From contig NC_092670.1 in the NCBI RefSeq assembly GCF_964355755.1, positions 11,779,201 to 11,843,200 of the forward strand: 64,000 bases of DNA, read 5' to 3'. The position numbers and the translations under genes were made by a program. The stretch comes from Antedon mediterranea (taxonomy: Eukaryota > Echinodermata > Crinoidea > Comatulida > Antedonidae). Numbering within the stretch: position 1 is the first letter of the stretch; each line of letters starts with the position of its first letter. The notes beneath the pieces are model-generated. The model was not told the DNA's origin and did no database searches. It saw nothing but the letters and a program-made list of their open reading frames with translations. Of the stretch, positions 43,698 through 53,340 are shown one piece after another.

Positions 43698-44588
43698 TCT
43701 TGCATGGATTACTCTCGGTTTTCCATCTTGTTTAGGCTTACTGGGTGCACGTTTATGTTGTTTATGAAATGGTTAAAAGAGCTATTGGGAGGCCTAATAG
43801 ATAATACCAACAATACTAGTTTTGGTAGATTTTGTTACCGTAGGCGTCCATCATAAATAAATTACAAATTTTGTAGATACTGATGTTCCTTTATTTATTC
43901 TCTGAACTATCTCTTGTATCTCTACAGATTACAGTATCATTAGCAACTTGAATAAACACCGTGAAAACTTGTAGCCTTATTGGAGCCTATGGTAAAGATA
44001 CTTTTAACAATGATTATCTCTAAACTTTATGTCATAACAAAATGTCTTATTCTCTCTTATCACTTTTTATCTATCTGAACTCTAGAGGGCCTCCTGTAAG
44101 TAGGCTGCAATTACACTCCCACCCAAATCATCTATGATTTAACCTTAACTCCCACCCTTGCCAGAATAAACACAAGTAATGCAAAACTGGAAGTATATTA
44201 ACAATATTTACCAAAACTATAAAGAATAAGTTAACAGTTTGTATTTTTGAATTCTTTTCGTTCACTTGTTGAAACTCGACTTTTATATTTACAATTTGTT
44301 CCTTTAATTCTTTTCCTTGATTTTCAATCCAATCTTTATTCCGATTCTGCTCCGTCGATACCTTCTCTTCAGATATATCATTTATTCCTTTGAAGAGCTT
44401 TTTCGTTTCTTCCTCTAGCATAATCTCATGCTTTTCAGTTAATTCATCTGTGATTTTCTTTGTAACAGCTTCAATCTCTTCTGCATGAGATTCTGCTAAC
44501 TGCTGTCGAATGTTCTGGAATTCTTGAACAAATTCGTTCTCTTTGTCCGATTTTTCAGTACAGAATTGAACCTTGAAATGGTCTTCAA
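43698..44588. repeat. 891-bp tandem duplication, unit 2
   Basis: Second unit, in its original context: on the right it runs on into the rest of the pol-less element. The shared AA before both unit starts suggests a microhomology joint. Confidence 0.92.
43833..44115 (-). repeat. 3' LTR of the pol-less element
   Basis: 283 bp, plus-strand reading TGTTACCG to AATTACA. It differs from the 5' LTR at about three positions (near 43924, 44035 and 44110). Confidence 0.92.
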
Positions 44589-44826
44589 CTTCTTCTACTT
44601 TGGGTTTCATTTTGCGATCAATTTCAGCAACAACTTCAGAACGCTGTTGGTTTAATGCAATGCGATGGATATCTTCTTGATGGGCACTTTCATCTTCAAA
44701 CCTTTTCCGATATTCATTTTCCAATCTTTCTTTTTCATCAATAAACTGGGTAACTCTTTCATCTAACTCTGAAGTTTTCTTCTGCTTTTCTTGGTTAGCT
44801 TCATCAAGCTCTCGATGAAGTTGCAA
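44128..44826 (-). CDS. C-terminal coiled-coil and membrane segment of the pol-less element
   Basis: About 230 codons. A long charged heptad-rich helix (RVTQFIDEKERLENEYRKRF through EEVEDHFKVQ to EEIEAVTKKITDEL) is followed by a shorter Lys/Glu-rich helix and, near the end, a hydrophobic stretch (VNLFFIVLVNIVNILPVLHY) that could span a membrane. A short WQGWELRLNHR tail follows. The frame is one base out of register with the preceding part; the break falls at a run of seven A on the coding strand (44839-44845). The coiled coil loosely recalls intermediate-filament rods, but that is only an impression. The last part is duplicated at 43237-43697. Confidence 0.75.
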   Translation of the reverse strand: MQLHRELDEANQEKQKKTSELDERVTQFIDEKERLENEYRKRFEDESAHQEDIHRIALNQQRSEVVAEIDRKMKPKVEEVEDHFKVQFCTEKSDKENEFVQEFQNIRQQLAESHAEEIEAVTKKITDELTEKHEIMLEEETKKLFKGINDISEEKVSTEQNRNKDWIENQGKELKEQIVNIKVEFQQVNEKNSKIQTVNLFFIVLVNIVNILPVLHYLCLFWQGWELRLNHR

Positions 44827-44828
44827 AT

Positions 44829-45060
44829 TTACATCTTCTTTTTTTCCATTTTCTCTGTTAGTTCCTTGTTGTGATTATTAAGAAGTGCAACTTGATCTTC
44901 GAAGTCTTTTTGGATGTTCTGACAAGCCTCTAAGTCCATCTCTTTCTCATCTAATTGGTCTTGGAGTTCCTTTAAATTCTGTTCTAATGCATCTCTAATT
45001 TTGTTATTAGTTTCAGCATCTTCTTCACATTTCTTTTGCAATTCTTGCATTTCATTCTGG
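44829..45060 (-). CDS. Middle coiled-coil part of the pol-less element frame
   Basis: It follows the 698-codon frame in the same register, separated only by one TAG codon at about 45074-45076. It is almost purely heptad-patterned (MQELQKKCEEDAETNNKIRD, LKELQDQLDEKEMDLEACQN, ELTEKMEKK). It ends through the frameshift at the A7 run. Confidence 0.75.
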
Positions 45061-45074
45061 TGTCTTTCCTGCAG

Positions 45075-47171
45075 CTATGACTTAATCATAACAATTTGTC
45101 GTCCATAAGTCTCATCAAGTTCTGCATGTAGTAAAGCCAATTGTTCACTAATGTTAGGTGGATTAGACGCTACAGCCTGTTGAAGTTGTTTGTTCATATA
45201 AGCAAGTTCGTCATCTGATTTCCTTTTAACCAGATCTTTTTCTTCTTTAATTTCTGCTAACTCATCATTTTTCTTAGCATACTTTGTGGCTAAATCCTGC
45301 AATAGTGTCTCTTTCTTAGTGACAGTCTCTTGTAACTTGATAACCTGCATTTGTGCTTCAGTCATCTCGTGAGCTGAATCTCTCTCGTTTACATGTAGAC
45401 TTGTTGGATGTCTCCTTTGGCAAATTTTACAAATACTTTTCTGGTTACAGTTCCTTGACACATGGCCATGTTGTAAGCAGCTGAAGCATAGACCATTTTG
45501 CTTGATGTATTGCTGTTTTTTGGTTTCAGGTTTTCTGGCAAACGCTCTGCAGTCACTTAGGTGATGGTTATTCATTTTACACATGAAGCATGATGGCATT
45601 CCACTGATACTGGTGGCTAGCGTTTGAGATTGGTTTCGATATCTTGAACTTTTTTCTGTGAATTTTGTTTCATTTTCTGGTATTAAGGTAACAGGATCGC
45701 AAACAATTTCAGCTTCGGTCGTCAAAAATGTGGAAAAGTCATTGAATGTTGGATAACTACCCTTGATTTGCATAGCGCTCACTGCGTTTCTTCGCCATCT
45801 ATTCACTAACCAATCTGGTAATTTTTGAAGAATTTTCCGATTTTCTCTGCTGTCATTAAGAACTTCCAAGCCTTTCATTTCCTTCATTGCTATGTTGCAT
45901 TGGTTCAGAAAGTCAGAGAGTCGCCTAAGGCCATTGTAATCTCTTGCTTGAATCCTTGGCCAGCTGTCTAATTTGTCTCTAAATGCTTCGGAAACTATAA
46001 ATGGATTTCCATATCTTTTTTCTAAAACTGCTTTAGCGTTTTCATAAGCATGTTCACCTTGTAGCAGAAGGTATCCACTGACAACTTCCTTTGCTGGGCC
46101 TCCTATGTATCTCTTAAGGTAGTGAATTCTGTCTGCTTTAGAAATTCCTTTATTTTCGATTAAACATCTAAAGGATGCGTTCCAATCATAGTACTTAAGA
46201 GGATCGCCATCGAATATTGGTGGCTCTGGTGCTGGTATGCGGTTCATACTGAAGGCTGAAAAAAAGGCTTCTGCTAAAGCGTTTAAGTCTGTGGTACTGC
46301 TAGATTGATTTTGAGGCATTGTCGGTTGGGCTGTTGTTGCTTGTGTCTGTGTCATTAGAGGTTGAGGTTTGGTTAGGTTGCGAAACCTTAGTGCATGATC
46401 ATTTGAGGTTTGGTGTGGTGTGGTCATAATTTCTCGATATCCGTTCTGAATTTCCTGTTGAATTGCATCAACTCGTGCATTCTCTACAGCTGCAGCTTGT
46501 TTAGCCTCTAAAACTTTGAACTCTGCTTCAGCTTTGGCATGTTCTGTTCTTTGCTGTGCTTCCCGCCTTATTTCTTCAAGCCTTGCTTCTGCTTTCTTAA
46601 TTTCCATTTCAGCTTCCTTTGCTGTAAGGTCTGCTTTCTGTTTAGCCATTTTTTCAGCAAATTGAGCAGTTTTGTTGGCTGCAGCAGCATTCGCCACGGC
46701 TTGAGCTTTAATGCTAACAATAGATCTACATGAACTCTTTGATGCTGCAGATTTTGAGGCTTGACACTCAAGGGCTAATGCATGTGCCTTATCCATAGCA
46801 CTTGTTATACTAGCTTTGATGGAGTTGGCAATGGTGAGATATATGTTCTCATTCTCCAGGTGATCTTTGCGATGAATACCATCTCTATCTTGTGCATACA
46901 ATTTATTCAATACGCACCAAGCATCACTATATTCCTTTAATGCAGCTTTAGCTTTGCATAATGCAGTTTGTATCTCAAATACGTCGCTTGGAACATCTTC
47001 TAGTTCACTTGATGCTTCTTGAGCCTTTCTCTGAGTTTGACTCAACAGTTTTACTTCAGTAGCAATGCTAATTGACAGGTCCTTATCTGTAGGGCGTCTC
47101 TCACTCTGTTCTCTTAGATTCATTGAGTTTTCATCAGCTAAGTTTTCACTGTTACCGTAGGCGTCCATCAT
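45075..47171 (-). CDS. Gag of the pol-less element: coiled coil, BEL-type capsid, zinc knuckles
   Basis: 698 codons. The N-terminal third is Ala/Lys/Glu-rich coiled coil (AKQKADLTAKEAEMEIKKAE). A Gln/Thr/Pro-rich linker follows, then a DUF1759-like capsid starting PEPPIFDGDPLKYYDWNASF and including RYIGGPAKEVVSGYLLL. Two zinc-knuckle clusters come next (CFMCKMNNHHLSDC and CFSCLQHGHVSRNC, then CKICQRRH), as in BEL/Pao gag. A further coiled coil begins after them and runs to the TAG stop. The first ATGs lie inside the 5' LTR (47150-47432), so either translation starts within the LTR or the true start is the internal Met a few codons on. Confidence 0.88.
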   Translation of the reverse strand: MMDAYGNSENLADENSMNLREQSERRPTDKDLSISIATEVKLLSQTQRKAQEASSELEDVPSDVFEIQTALCKAKAALKEYSDAWCVLNKLYAQDRDGIHRKDHLENENIYLTIANSIKASITSAMDKAHALALECQASKSAASKSSCRSIVSIKAQAVANAAAANKTAQFAEKMAKQKADLTAKEAEMEIKKAEARLEEIRREAQQRTEHAKAEAEFKVLEAKQAAAVENARVDAIQQEIQNGYREIMTTPHQTSNDHALRFRNLTKPQPLMTQTQATTAQPTMPQNQSSSTTDLNALAEAFFSAFSMNRIPAPEPPIFDGDPLKYYDWNASFRCLIENKGISKADRIHYLKRYIGGPAKEVVSGYLLLQGEHAYENAKAVLEKRYGNPFIVSEAFRDKLDSWPRIQARDYNGLRRLSDFLNQCNIAMKEMKGLEVLNDSRENRKILQKLPDWLVNRWRRNAVSAMQIKGSYPTFNDFSTFLTTEAEIVCDPVTLIPENETKFTEKSSRYRNQSQTLATSISGMPSCFMCKMNNHHLSDCRAFARKPETKKQQYIKQNGLCFSCLQHGHVSRNCNQKSICKICQRRHPTSLHVNERDSAHEMTEAQMQVIKLQETVTKKETLLQDLATKYAKKNDELAEIKEEKDLVKRKSDDELAYMNKQLQQAVASNPPNISEQLALLHAELDETYGRQIVMIKS

Positions 47172-47432
47172 AAATAAATTACAAATTTTGTAGATACTGA
47201 TGTTCCTTTATTTATTCTCTGAACTATCTCTTGTATCTCTACAAATTACAGTATCATTAGCAACTTGAATAAACACCGTGAAAACTTGTAGCCTTATTGG
47301 AGCCTATGGTAAAGATACTTTTAACAATGATTATCTCTAAACTTTATGTCATAAAAAAATGTCTTATTCTCTCTTATCACTTTTTATCTATCTGAACTCT
47401 AGAGGGCCTCCTGTAAGTAGGCTGCAGTTACA
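47150..47432 (-). repeat. 5' LTR of the pol-less element
   Basis: 283 bp. On the element strand it starts TGTAACTGCAGCC and ends CCTACGGTAACA. The coding frame is already open through its last 22 bases. The following bases, GTGAAAACTTAGC, contain no TGG-type primer site. Confidence 0.9.
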
Positions 47433-47830
47433 GATTTGTCCTCTGAATTTGGCACGATAGATCACGACATCCTTGTCAGTCATTTTTAGAGGGAATTTGG
47501 TATTACTGGCTCTGTTTACATTGGGTAACTAGCTACCATCAAGACCGTTATAGTAGAGTTTGTGAACTTGGTGAATACTCTAGAAACCATATTTTCCAGT
47601 ACGGTGTTTCTCTGAGGGGTCTATGGTTGAACCTCTTATTTTCACTGTGTATGATCAACCTATCGCTGATATTATTAAGCGTTTTGATGTAGCTTATCAC
47701 ATATATAATACGCTGACGATACACAATGTATGTCAGTTTTGATCATAGGTCGGAGGATGGTTTATCGGCTGCTAAACACAAACTTATTGGGTGGAACATA
47801 TCACATGCTGTCGTGTAAACATGGTATATA
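47433..47830 (+). pseudogene. CR1/Jockey-like RT relic hosting the pol-less element
   Basis: In shifting frames the plus strand reads RT text: VDLSSEF and TIDHDILVSHF (motif A region), REFGITGS, SRNHIFQYGVSLRG (motif B region) and ADDTQ (motif C, about 47715). The upstream part of the same RT, ending TILVLVDL, lies at 43698-43832 on the other side of the element, so the element inserted within the relic. Several stops and frameshifts are present. Confidence 0.75.
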
Positions 47831-48697
47831 TTAAACTAATTTGTCATTTTGGCTGGTGGTCGTGGTACACCATGACTGAATTATTCAACATTTTGACTAA
47901 TGTACGAGCATGTTTGAAGTTATGCTATATAAATAAATGAGTTATTAATGTGAATGGTTGTAAACAAGTTCTGTTGTAGTATTCTTTGATAGTGGGTTAT
48001 ATTTGTGAGGTGTGTCTGAAATGGGGTTTTGTTAGACGACCATGGCATGATACTAAGGTGTATTAATCAGTTTCGGTAAACGAGCTCTGTGACGGATTTA
48101 ATAGAAGAATGAGAGTCAGCAAGGTTGGCAGTAATGCCAGACAATGCCGCCTCTCACTTTGTTGTTAAATAAAAACAGACCTAATCAGGCAGACGTTTCA
48201 GAATTAACTAATAGTGAAATAGCCCATGTGGTGTACATATAAATGTGTACGAGGGTATGTGTGTTTCTGTACCGTAGGCTTTTGTCATGAAAGTAAAAAA
48301 GCACATACCACCTAAATCGAAACAAATAGATGTAGAAGTGAGAGGTACGCTTTCTTTCAAATTCTAAATCGAAATTTGCTATTTCTAGACTGGATTATGA
48401 GTTATTGTTTGTATTGTTATGTCACTGATCATATCTAAGATAACTACTTTTGTATAAGGTTCGTATCAATAGACAAATGGTGTCTTGTACCACCATGGTA
48501 CTAATACAATTTATTACTGATTGTAAAGAGTCATTCACAATAGTTTCCTAGTCAGTAGAAAACTTCCTTCTAGACTTACTATAGGCAAAACAATTATATT
48601 TTTGTATGAACATTTCAAAGAAACTTCACTTGTGCACTGTTAAAACAATTCTTGTAAAAAAACGGTAAATTACTTGCAATCTGGACGCCAGTAATTT
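47831..48697. other. No gene seen
   Basis: AT-rich DNA without recognisable coding sequence. The last 50 bp carry ACGGTAAATTAC-type words leading into the next tandem repeat. Confidence 0.5.
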
Positions 48698-48970
48698 ACC
48701 GTAATGTAGAATTACAGGTACTGTTGAAAATAAAATACTGTAAAACTACAGTAAATTACTGTTGGTCATAAAGTCGGTTGTCTACCGCAATGTAGAATCA
48801 CAGGTACTGTTGAAAATAAATTACTGTAAAACTACAGTAAATTACTGTTGGTCATAAAGTCGGTTGTCTACCGTAATGTAGAATCACAGGTACTGTTGAA
48901 AATAAATTACTATAAAACTACAGTAAATTACTGTTGGTCATAAAGTTGGTTGTCTACCGTAATGTAGGAT
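48698..48970. repeat. 86-bp tandem repeat, three copies
   Basis: Units start at 48698, 48784 and 48870, with a partial copy at 48956. Each contains ACTGTAAAACTACAGTAAAT, itself nearly palindromic, and GGTCATAAAGTCGGTTGTCT. The word composition resembles the ACTGTAAA MITE-like family at 1486 and 7145. Confidence 0.92.
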
Positions 48971-49264
48971 AGACTTGTGACATGAGTACTTCAACTATAG
49001 TGAAAGGAGTGGTGCAATTCTTCTAGAAAATCGTCATAGATTGGCTCTGTACGGTACAATTTAGAAAGTCAGACATCTAGTACAGTTCAGTTTTAAGTAT
49101 TAATGTAAGTTGTGCAATTTATGTAACAGTAGGCCTACTTTTTTTCCAAACATTTATTGATATGATAGGTATAACTCTGAGTTTATTTTTCTTATTTCAT
49201 ACACATCCAACAGCTAGCACAAACTCGCCAATCACAGAATGGATAAACTATTTAATAAATTATT

Positions 49265-49410
49265 GTGCCCTAAAACTAAGTCTTATTTGAGACTTAGGGA
49301 GTGGAGTTGAAAGAGTTGTGAGTTACAAACCCTGCACTAGGTCCGGATTGAACCCCGGTCCTTGGGATTGGAAGGAAAGCACGTCAACCACCAAACTACA
49401 GCTCCACTGC
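49265..49410 (-). repeat. tRNA-derived SINE, minus orientation
   Basis: On the minus strand GGAGCTGTAGTTTGGTGGTT (A-box side) is followed by GGGGTTCAATCCGGACCTAG (B box) and a body ending in AACTCCACTCCCTAAGTCTC. It is the same family as 8148-8290 and the better preserved copy. Confidence 0.8.
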
Positions 49411-50064
49411 ATTGTATAATTGATACGCTAGATGACAGACAGGAAGAGAGTGGGGTTGAAATGGCTTGTTGCCGTTAATTTTACTTAGGCCTATATTACT
49501 TATACAATCATGATGGAAACCGCCATCGTTTATTGTCGCAACAATAAACAAACAGATACAATTCTACTGTTTACTGTTTTCACTTTTAAATGACAGTTCT
49601 AGTAACAGTACCTTTCATGTTTTAACTTAATGGTTAACATTCAATTTGTTTGTTGGTTCTTTCCTCTGCAACCGTTCTCAGCTTTCTTTTCCTTGTGAAA
49701 AAGTAAATATAATATTGTTCAATGAAGATCATCAATCATTCAAAAGGATAAATTGTCTTAATCAATGAGAATGAAAATGAAAAAATAATTTAAAACATTT
49801 TGACAATGACGAATTCTCATAATTTGATAATATTTGTCCAGTATTATGCAAATTGGATGGTTCTTCCATGTTAGGTCCTCTAAAGTTAGTTTTGTATAGG
49901 TAAATTTAGCCTAAACATATAGGCGAATATTAAATTTAGTACTTTACTTTTTGATAAACTTCCGATAATGTTACTTTGCAAAACAAGATGAATTGATCCA
50001 TAAACAGTTTATTTTAAATACAACAAATTACATTTTTCAGAAATGAAGACAGAAAACTGACAAT
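49411..50064. other. Upstream region of the death-fold gene
   Basis: No gene. AT-rich sequence that presumably contains the promoter and 5' UTR of the next gene; no core promoter element could be assigned. Confidence 0.4.
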
Positions 50065-50074
50065 ATGGCAACAG
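50065..50074 (+). CDS. Start exon of the death-fold gene
   Basis: ATG GCA ACA G followed by the donor GTAATG. Phase 1 joins exactly to the acceptor at 50171-50172, so the protein would start MATDFTVNLVNVSGWYDD. The exon codes for only three and a third residues. It is supported by the in-frame splice and the lack of an ATG in good position in the large exon. Confidence 0.6.
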
Positions 50075-50172
50075 GTAATGTTAAAGATTGAAAATAACTG
50101 ATTTCATCTTGCATACCACCAACATTTCAAATTAAATTTCTTTAAAATGTTCTCTTTTAAATAATTTTATAG

Positions 50173-50679
50173 ATTTTACTGTGAATTTAGTGAACGTTTC
50201 AGGATGGTATGATGACCACAACCTCTTTCGACAGCTGAAAGTGTTATACCACGATTTAATTACAGTAGCGAACATAGACAAAGCCAAGAAAACAATAGAC
50301 TTACTGCACCAATTAATGACATCAGGATATTTGAGTTCAGACAAGCCTTCGTTACTTTACGAAACAATCAAAGTAACTCAAACATTTGAAGTAATGAAAG
50401 TTGTCCAACAATCTTTCTTCGAAGATCAAGAAATCAAAATTACAACGTTCACTCCATATCGACACTGGATTTTAGATTTCGGAAATGGACTTACACAGGC
50501 TGATGTAGAAAACATTGATGCACTGTACAATGGTACTGCGCTAAAGAAATACCAAGATGCTTGGAGTATGATTTTGGATTTTGAACACAGACAAATACTT
50601 TGTGAAGACAAAATTGAAGAATTTATTACCAGTCTTAACAAAATTGGACTACACTCAAAGGTGGAATGCCTGACTAAAG
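50173..50679 (+). CDS. Tandem DED-like death-fold protein, main exon
   Basis: About 169 residues. The first helical domain (near residues 14-75: LFRQLKVLYHDLI, then DLLHQLMTSGYLSSDKPSLL, then YETIKVTQTFEVMKVV) follows the death-effector-domain pattern of FADD and caspase-8, with the typical H4-H5 'L..SGYLS.D...LLYE' section. A second, more diverged domain follows (YRHWILDFGNGLTQADVENI, then DAWSMILDFEHRQIL, then KIEEFITSLNKIGL). The canonical RxDL of DEDs is not seen in either. The exon ends with donor GTATGT in phase 1. DED proteins act as intracellular adaptors in apoptosis and immune signalling; the specific role here is unknown. Pyrin or CARD folds are alternatives. Confidence 0.7.
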
Positions 50680-51609
50680 GTATGTTGTAGGACAAAATTT
50701 GCAAAACCATGTTTATTTGAGGAAAACTATGAAAATAGTGAAATCCACATTTTTTCCGAATAGAAGTACCTAAATAATGTAACAAACAAATAAAACAACT
50801 TAAAAAAATTGTTTGTATAGTTTTCACATTGACCGACTGGCTTCCAACGTTTTATAATCTTCTTAATTATAATAATTACTAATGTTTAATGTGAATATTT
50901 CTGAAATGGAAACATTGGAATTGTATTTTTATCAATGAAATGGATAAATGGTCTGAATTTATGATTCGAATGATAGACTTGTCATGAGGTAAAATATTAA
51001 TCTATTCTTATTATTTATTTATCAGGTCAAACAGTAGATAAATAAAAATAGACGTTTTTTCCACTCTATCACAGCTCACCTTTGGCATGGGCGTCTCTAT
51101 TTGTCATCGAATATGTTCGATTCAAATCTAAATTCTTTGATATTTTTTACGATTAACATTGGACGATCATAACAGTGGTGATGATATCGTGATTAGGGGA
51201 TCTAGGATTCTAGCCTGAATTACGGTTCTGACGTGCTATAAAATACTAGTTTATAGTGTTTCAAAAAGAGCGACGTTTCGGAACCATCATGGAACCATTC
51301 TCAAGATCAAAATGAGTAAAGAAATTATAGTAAATGTCTCTTAATTCGTTTTTGTATTGCATCGAGAACAGTTTAACACAAATAACATTTTCAGATGAGT
51401 ATACCACTAGTATGAACTTTTGCCAATGAGCTATGCTCGACGCGATTATGAGGTCATGTTCCGAATATGAGTACTGTTTCTATAATTTGACAGTATGATT
51501 TATATATAATTTACACAGTGCTACGCAACACAATTGATTTATATATTCCGTACCACGCCGAGAATGTTGAAGAGTCGCTATCCAATCGAGTTTGAACAAT
51601 ACCATGAAA
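50680..51609. other. Intron of the death-fold gene, nothing further seen
   Basis: AT-rich, no repeats of note and no coding signal. Confidence 0.4.
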
Positions 51610-51677
51610 GCCCCAGTGATCTAATGGTTAGGACAGCTCAAGCAGGACGGTCCGAGTTCCAGTGGATCGGTTGGGGC
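51610..51677 (+). tRNA. tRNA-like sequence, probably a SINE head or tRNA pseudogene
   Basis: A 7-bp acceptor-like pairing (GCCCCAG with TTGGGGC) encloses a D-arm-like TGATCTAATGGTTAGGAC, close to glutamate-type tRNAs, and a weak T-arm-like region. Total length is 68 nt and a run of six T, a possible RNA polymerase III stop, follows at 51681. The anticodon arm does not fold properly and no anticodon can be assigned. It lies in the intron before the 63-bp exon. Confidence 0.35.
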
Positions 51678-51766
51678 GAATTTTTTCTCATTCTTACAGA
51701 TTTCCTTATCGTTATCGTTTCAAATTAATTAATTATTATATTTATATTTTCTTCTTTGTTATTTAG

Positions 51767-51829
51767 CAGAGGAAGGACCGAGAAGTATGCAAACAGAGAA
51801 AGTGCCGAGAAGTATGCAAACAGAGGAAG
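51767..51829 (+). CDS. 63-bp repeat exon of the death-fold gene
   Basis: Bounded by TTTAG and GTAATT, phase 1 at both ends, so it can be included or skipped without shifting frame. It encodes two copies of a PRSMQTE motif (EEGPRSMQTEKVPRSMQTEE). The acceptor reads TTTAGCAG, a tandem NAG-NAG site that would give one optional residue. Such short repeat exons can occur in arrays, but no further copies were seen up to 53 kb. Later exons of the gene were not identified. Confidence 0.5.
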
Positions 51830-53340
51830 GTAATTTTATACTTTTATGATGATTTTGTTGGTTTATATACATATCATGTAACAGGACATAGACAGTTTAG
51901 GGAGAGAAAATCAGTAAGGGAGATAATAGCCGCCGGAAGTTTTTTTTAGGAATTACGAGGCAAAATAAAAATGTTCAGCAGAAGAGAAATCAAACCAAAG
52001 AAATTAGTAATAGATTTTAAAATGAAATGAAATTGGCAATGCAATTAGTAATTTGAAATGCAATTATTATTAATTAATAATCCCAAAATAATTCCATTTA
52101 CCAATTCAATTGTTAAATTCAAACCATAATCGTGCAGTTCAATAAAAAGAAAAAAGAAAAACTAATCGTCACAAAATCTCAATTCACTTCACATCCTAGG
52201 CAACAACAAGTAAATTAAAAGTTAACAAGGACAGAGTACGCATATGACGATAACCTTCCTTTCATTCCTTATAATGCTATTCATGTTTAATCATTCAAAG
52301 TGGTCCATTTAAAATAATAACATTTCGATATATTTACATAAAGCTTGATCTAAAATTAGAAAAACGTCTTCTTGATAAATTACTTTTTAATTACGATAGT
52401 TTGATTTACAAATTGGCATAACGCCGGGTGGTGTTTTCTCAATGTTTTTGATACATTTTGTAAATTATCAGATTTTAATTCTGTGATTCTGCGATTGACT
52501 TGTAAATCTAGTCAACAAAAATGTAAATTTTAGAATAAGTAGGGCCTTTTCTGCTGCCAAGTAAATACCGTATATAATACGGTATTTTTTTAAATACCGT
52601 AAATGTTTGGATGCAGAAACAGCGCTCATAAAAAATTTACCGTATTTTTTTATACCGTATGTTGAGTAGTTGCAGTAGAAACGAGTCCCGAGTCATTCAT
52701 GCATGTCAGAAATATTTTAATATTAGTTCACTCAATGTAGTCTGATATGACAATTTTTTTAATGATAGTGATACTTTCATAAAGGCCTACCGTATACGGT
52801 TAATTTTATTTTTTTACTATGAACTTATAAGAGAAATAAATTTTACTTTGATTGATTTATAAGTGCGTTACTAAAAAAATGAAATCTTTTTAGTGAAAAT
52901 GTTTAACACCTTATTTGCAATGTACTTAGCCTAAGTGCAAAGTAATGTTTACAATGAGAACATACCTTATTTTATTTATTTTTTTTTTTATCATTGTATT
53001 TCTATTTTTGTAAATGATAAATGTGTCTGTTAATTAACAAAAATGTATATACAAATGTATTATCATTGTTGCCTAGTTATTCACCAAGTTGTGGAAAAAA
53101 AAGTGAATACAATTTTAAGGGAAATATTTATTGAGTTAAATGAAATGAGAGATTGGTGAATACGGCCACTGGGCTCTATTTTTCCATTCTATTTCGGATT
53201 TGTGATAAATTTAGTTTTCGTTTTGCTGTCCTCTGTTGAGCATATTTTCAACTGAAGTTTTTTTTATCTTCTGATTATCAAAAATTATGTTTGTCGCCCT
53301 CTATAAATCTAAATGTACAAATTAATACGTTATACTAAGC
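51830..53340. other. No gene seen; ACCGTA hairpins
   Basis: AAATACCGTATATAATACGG and related ACCGTA words around 52560-52670 can form short hairpins. The rest is AT-rich without coding signal. Confidence 0.45.

Larger units (their letters stand above)
43828..47437 (-). mobile_element. Pol-less LTR element encoding gag, coiled coils and a membrane segment (BEL/Pao-related)
   Basis: The element proper is 43833-47432 on the minus strand. LTRs of 283 bp bound it, with GATTT duplications outside (43828-43832 and 47433-47437, plus-strand reading). A single long coding region fills the interior: BEL-type capsid, zinc knuckles, coiled coils and a C-terminal hydrophobic segment. It ends about 13 bp from the 3' LTR after a purine-rich GGGTGGGAG. 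No protease, RT, RNase H or integrase is present and there is no room for them. It must be mobilised in trans, probably by a BEL/Pao relative. One stop codon and one frameshift interrupt the frame. Confidence 0.88.

Noticed and set aside
48698-48970. CRISPR-like array
   Set aside because: Units of 86 bp are contiguous with no unique spacers, and the DNA is eukaryotic.
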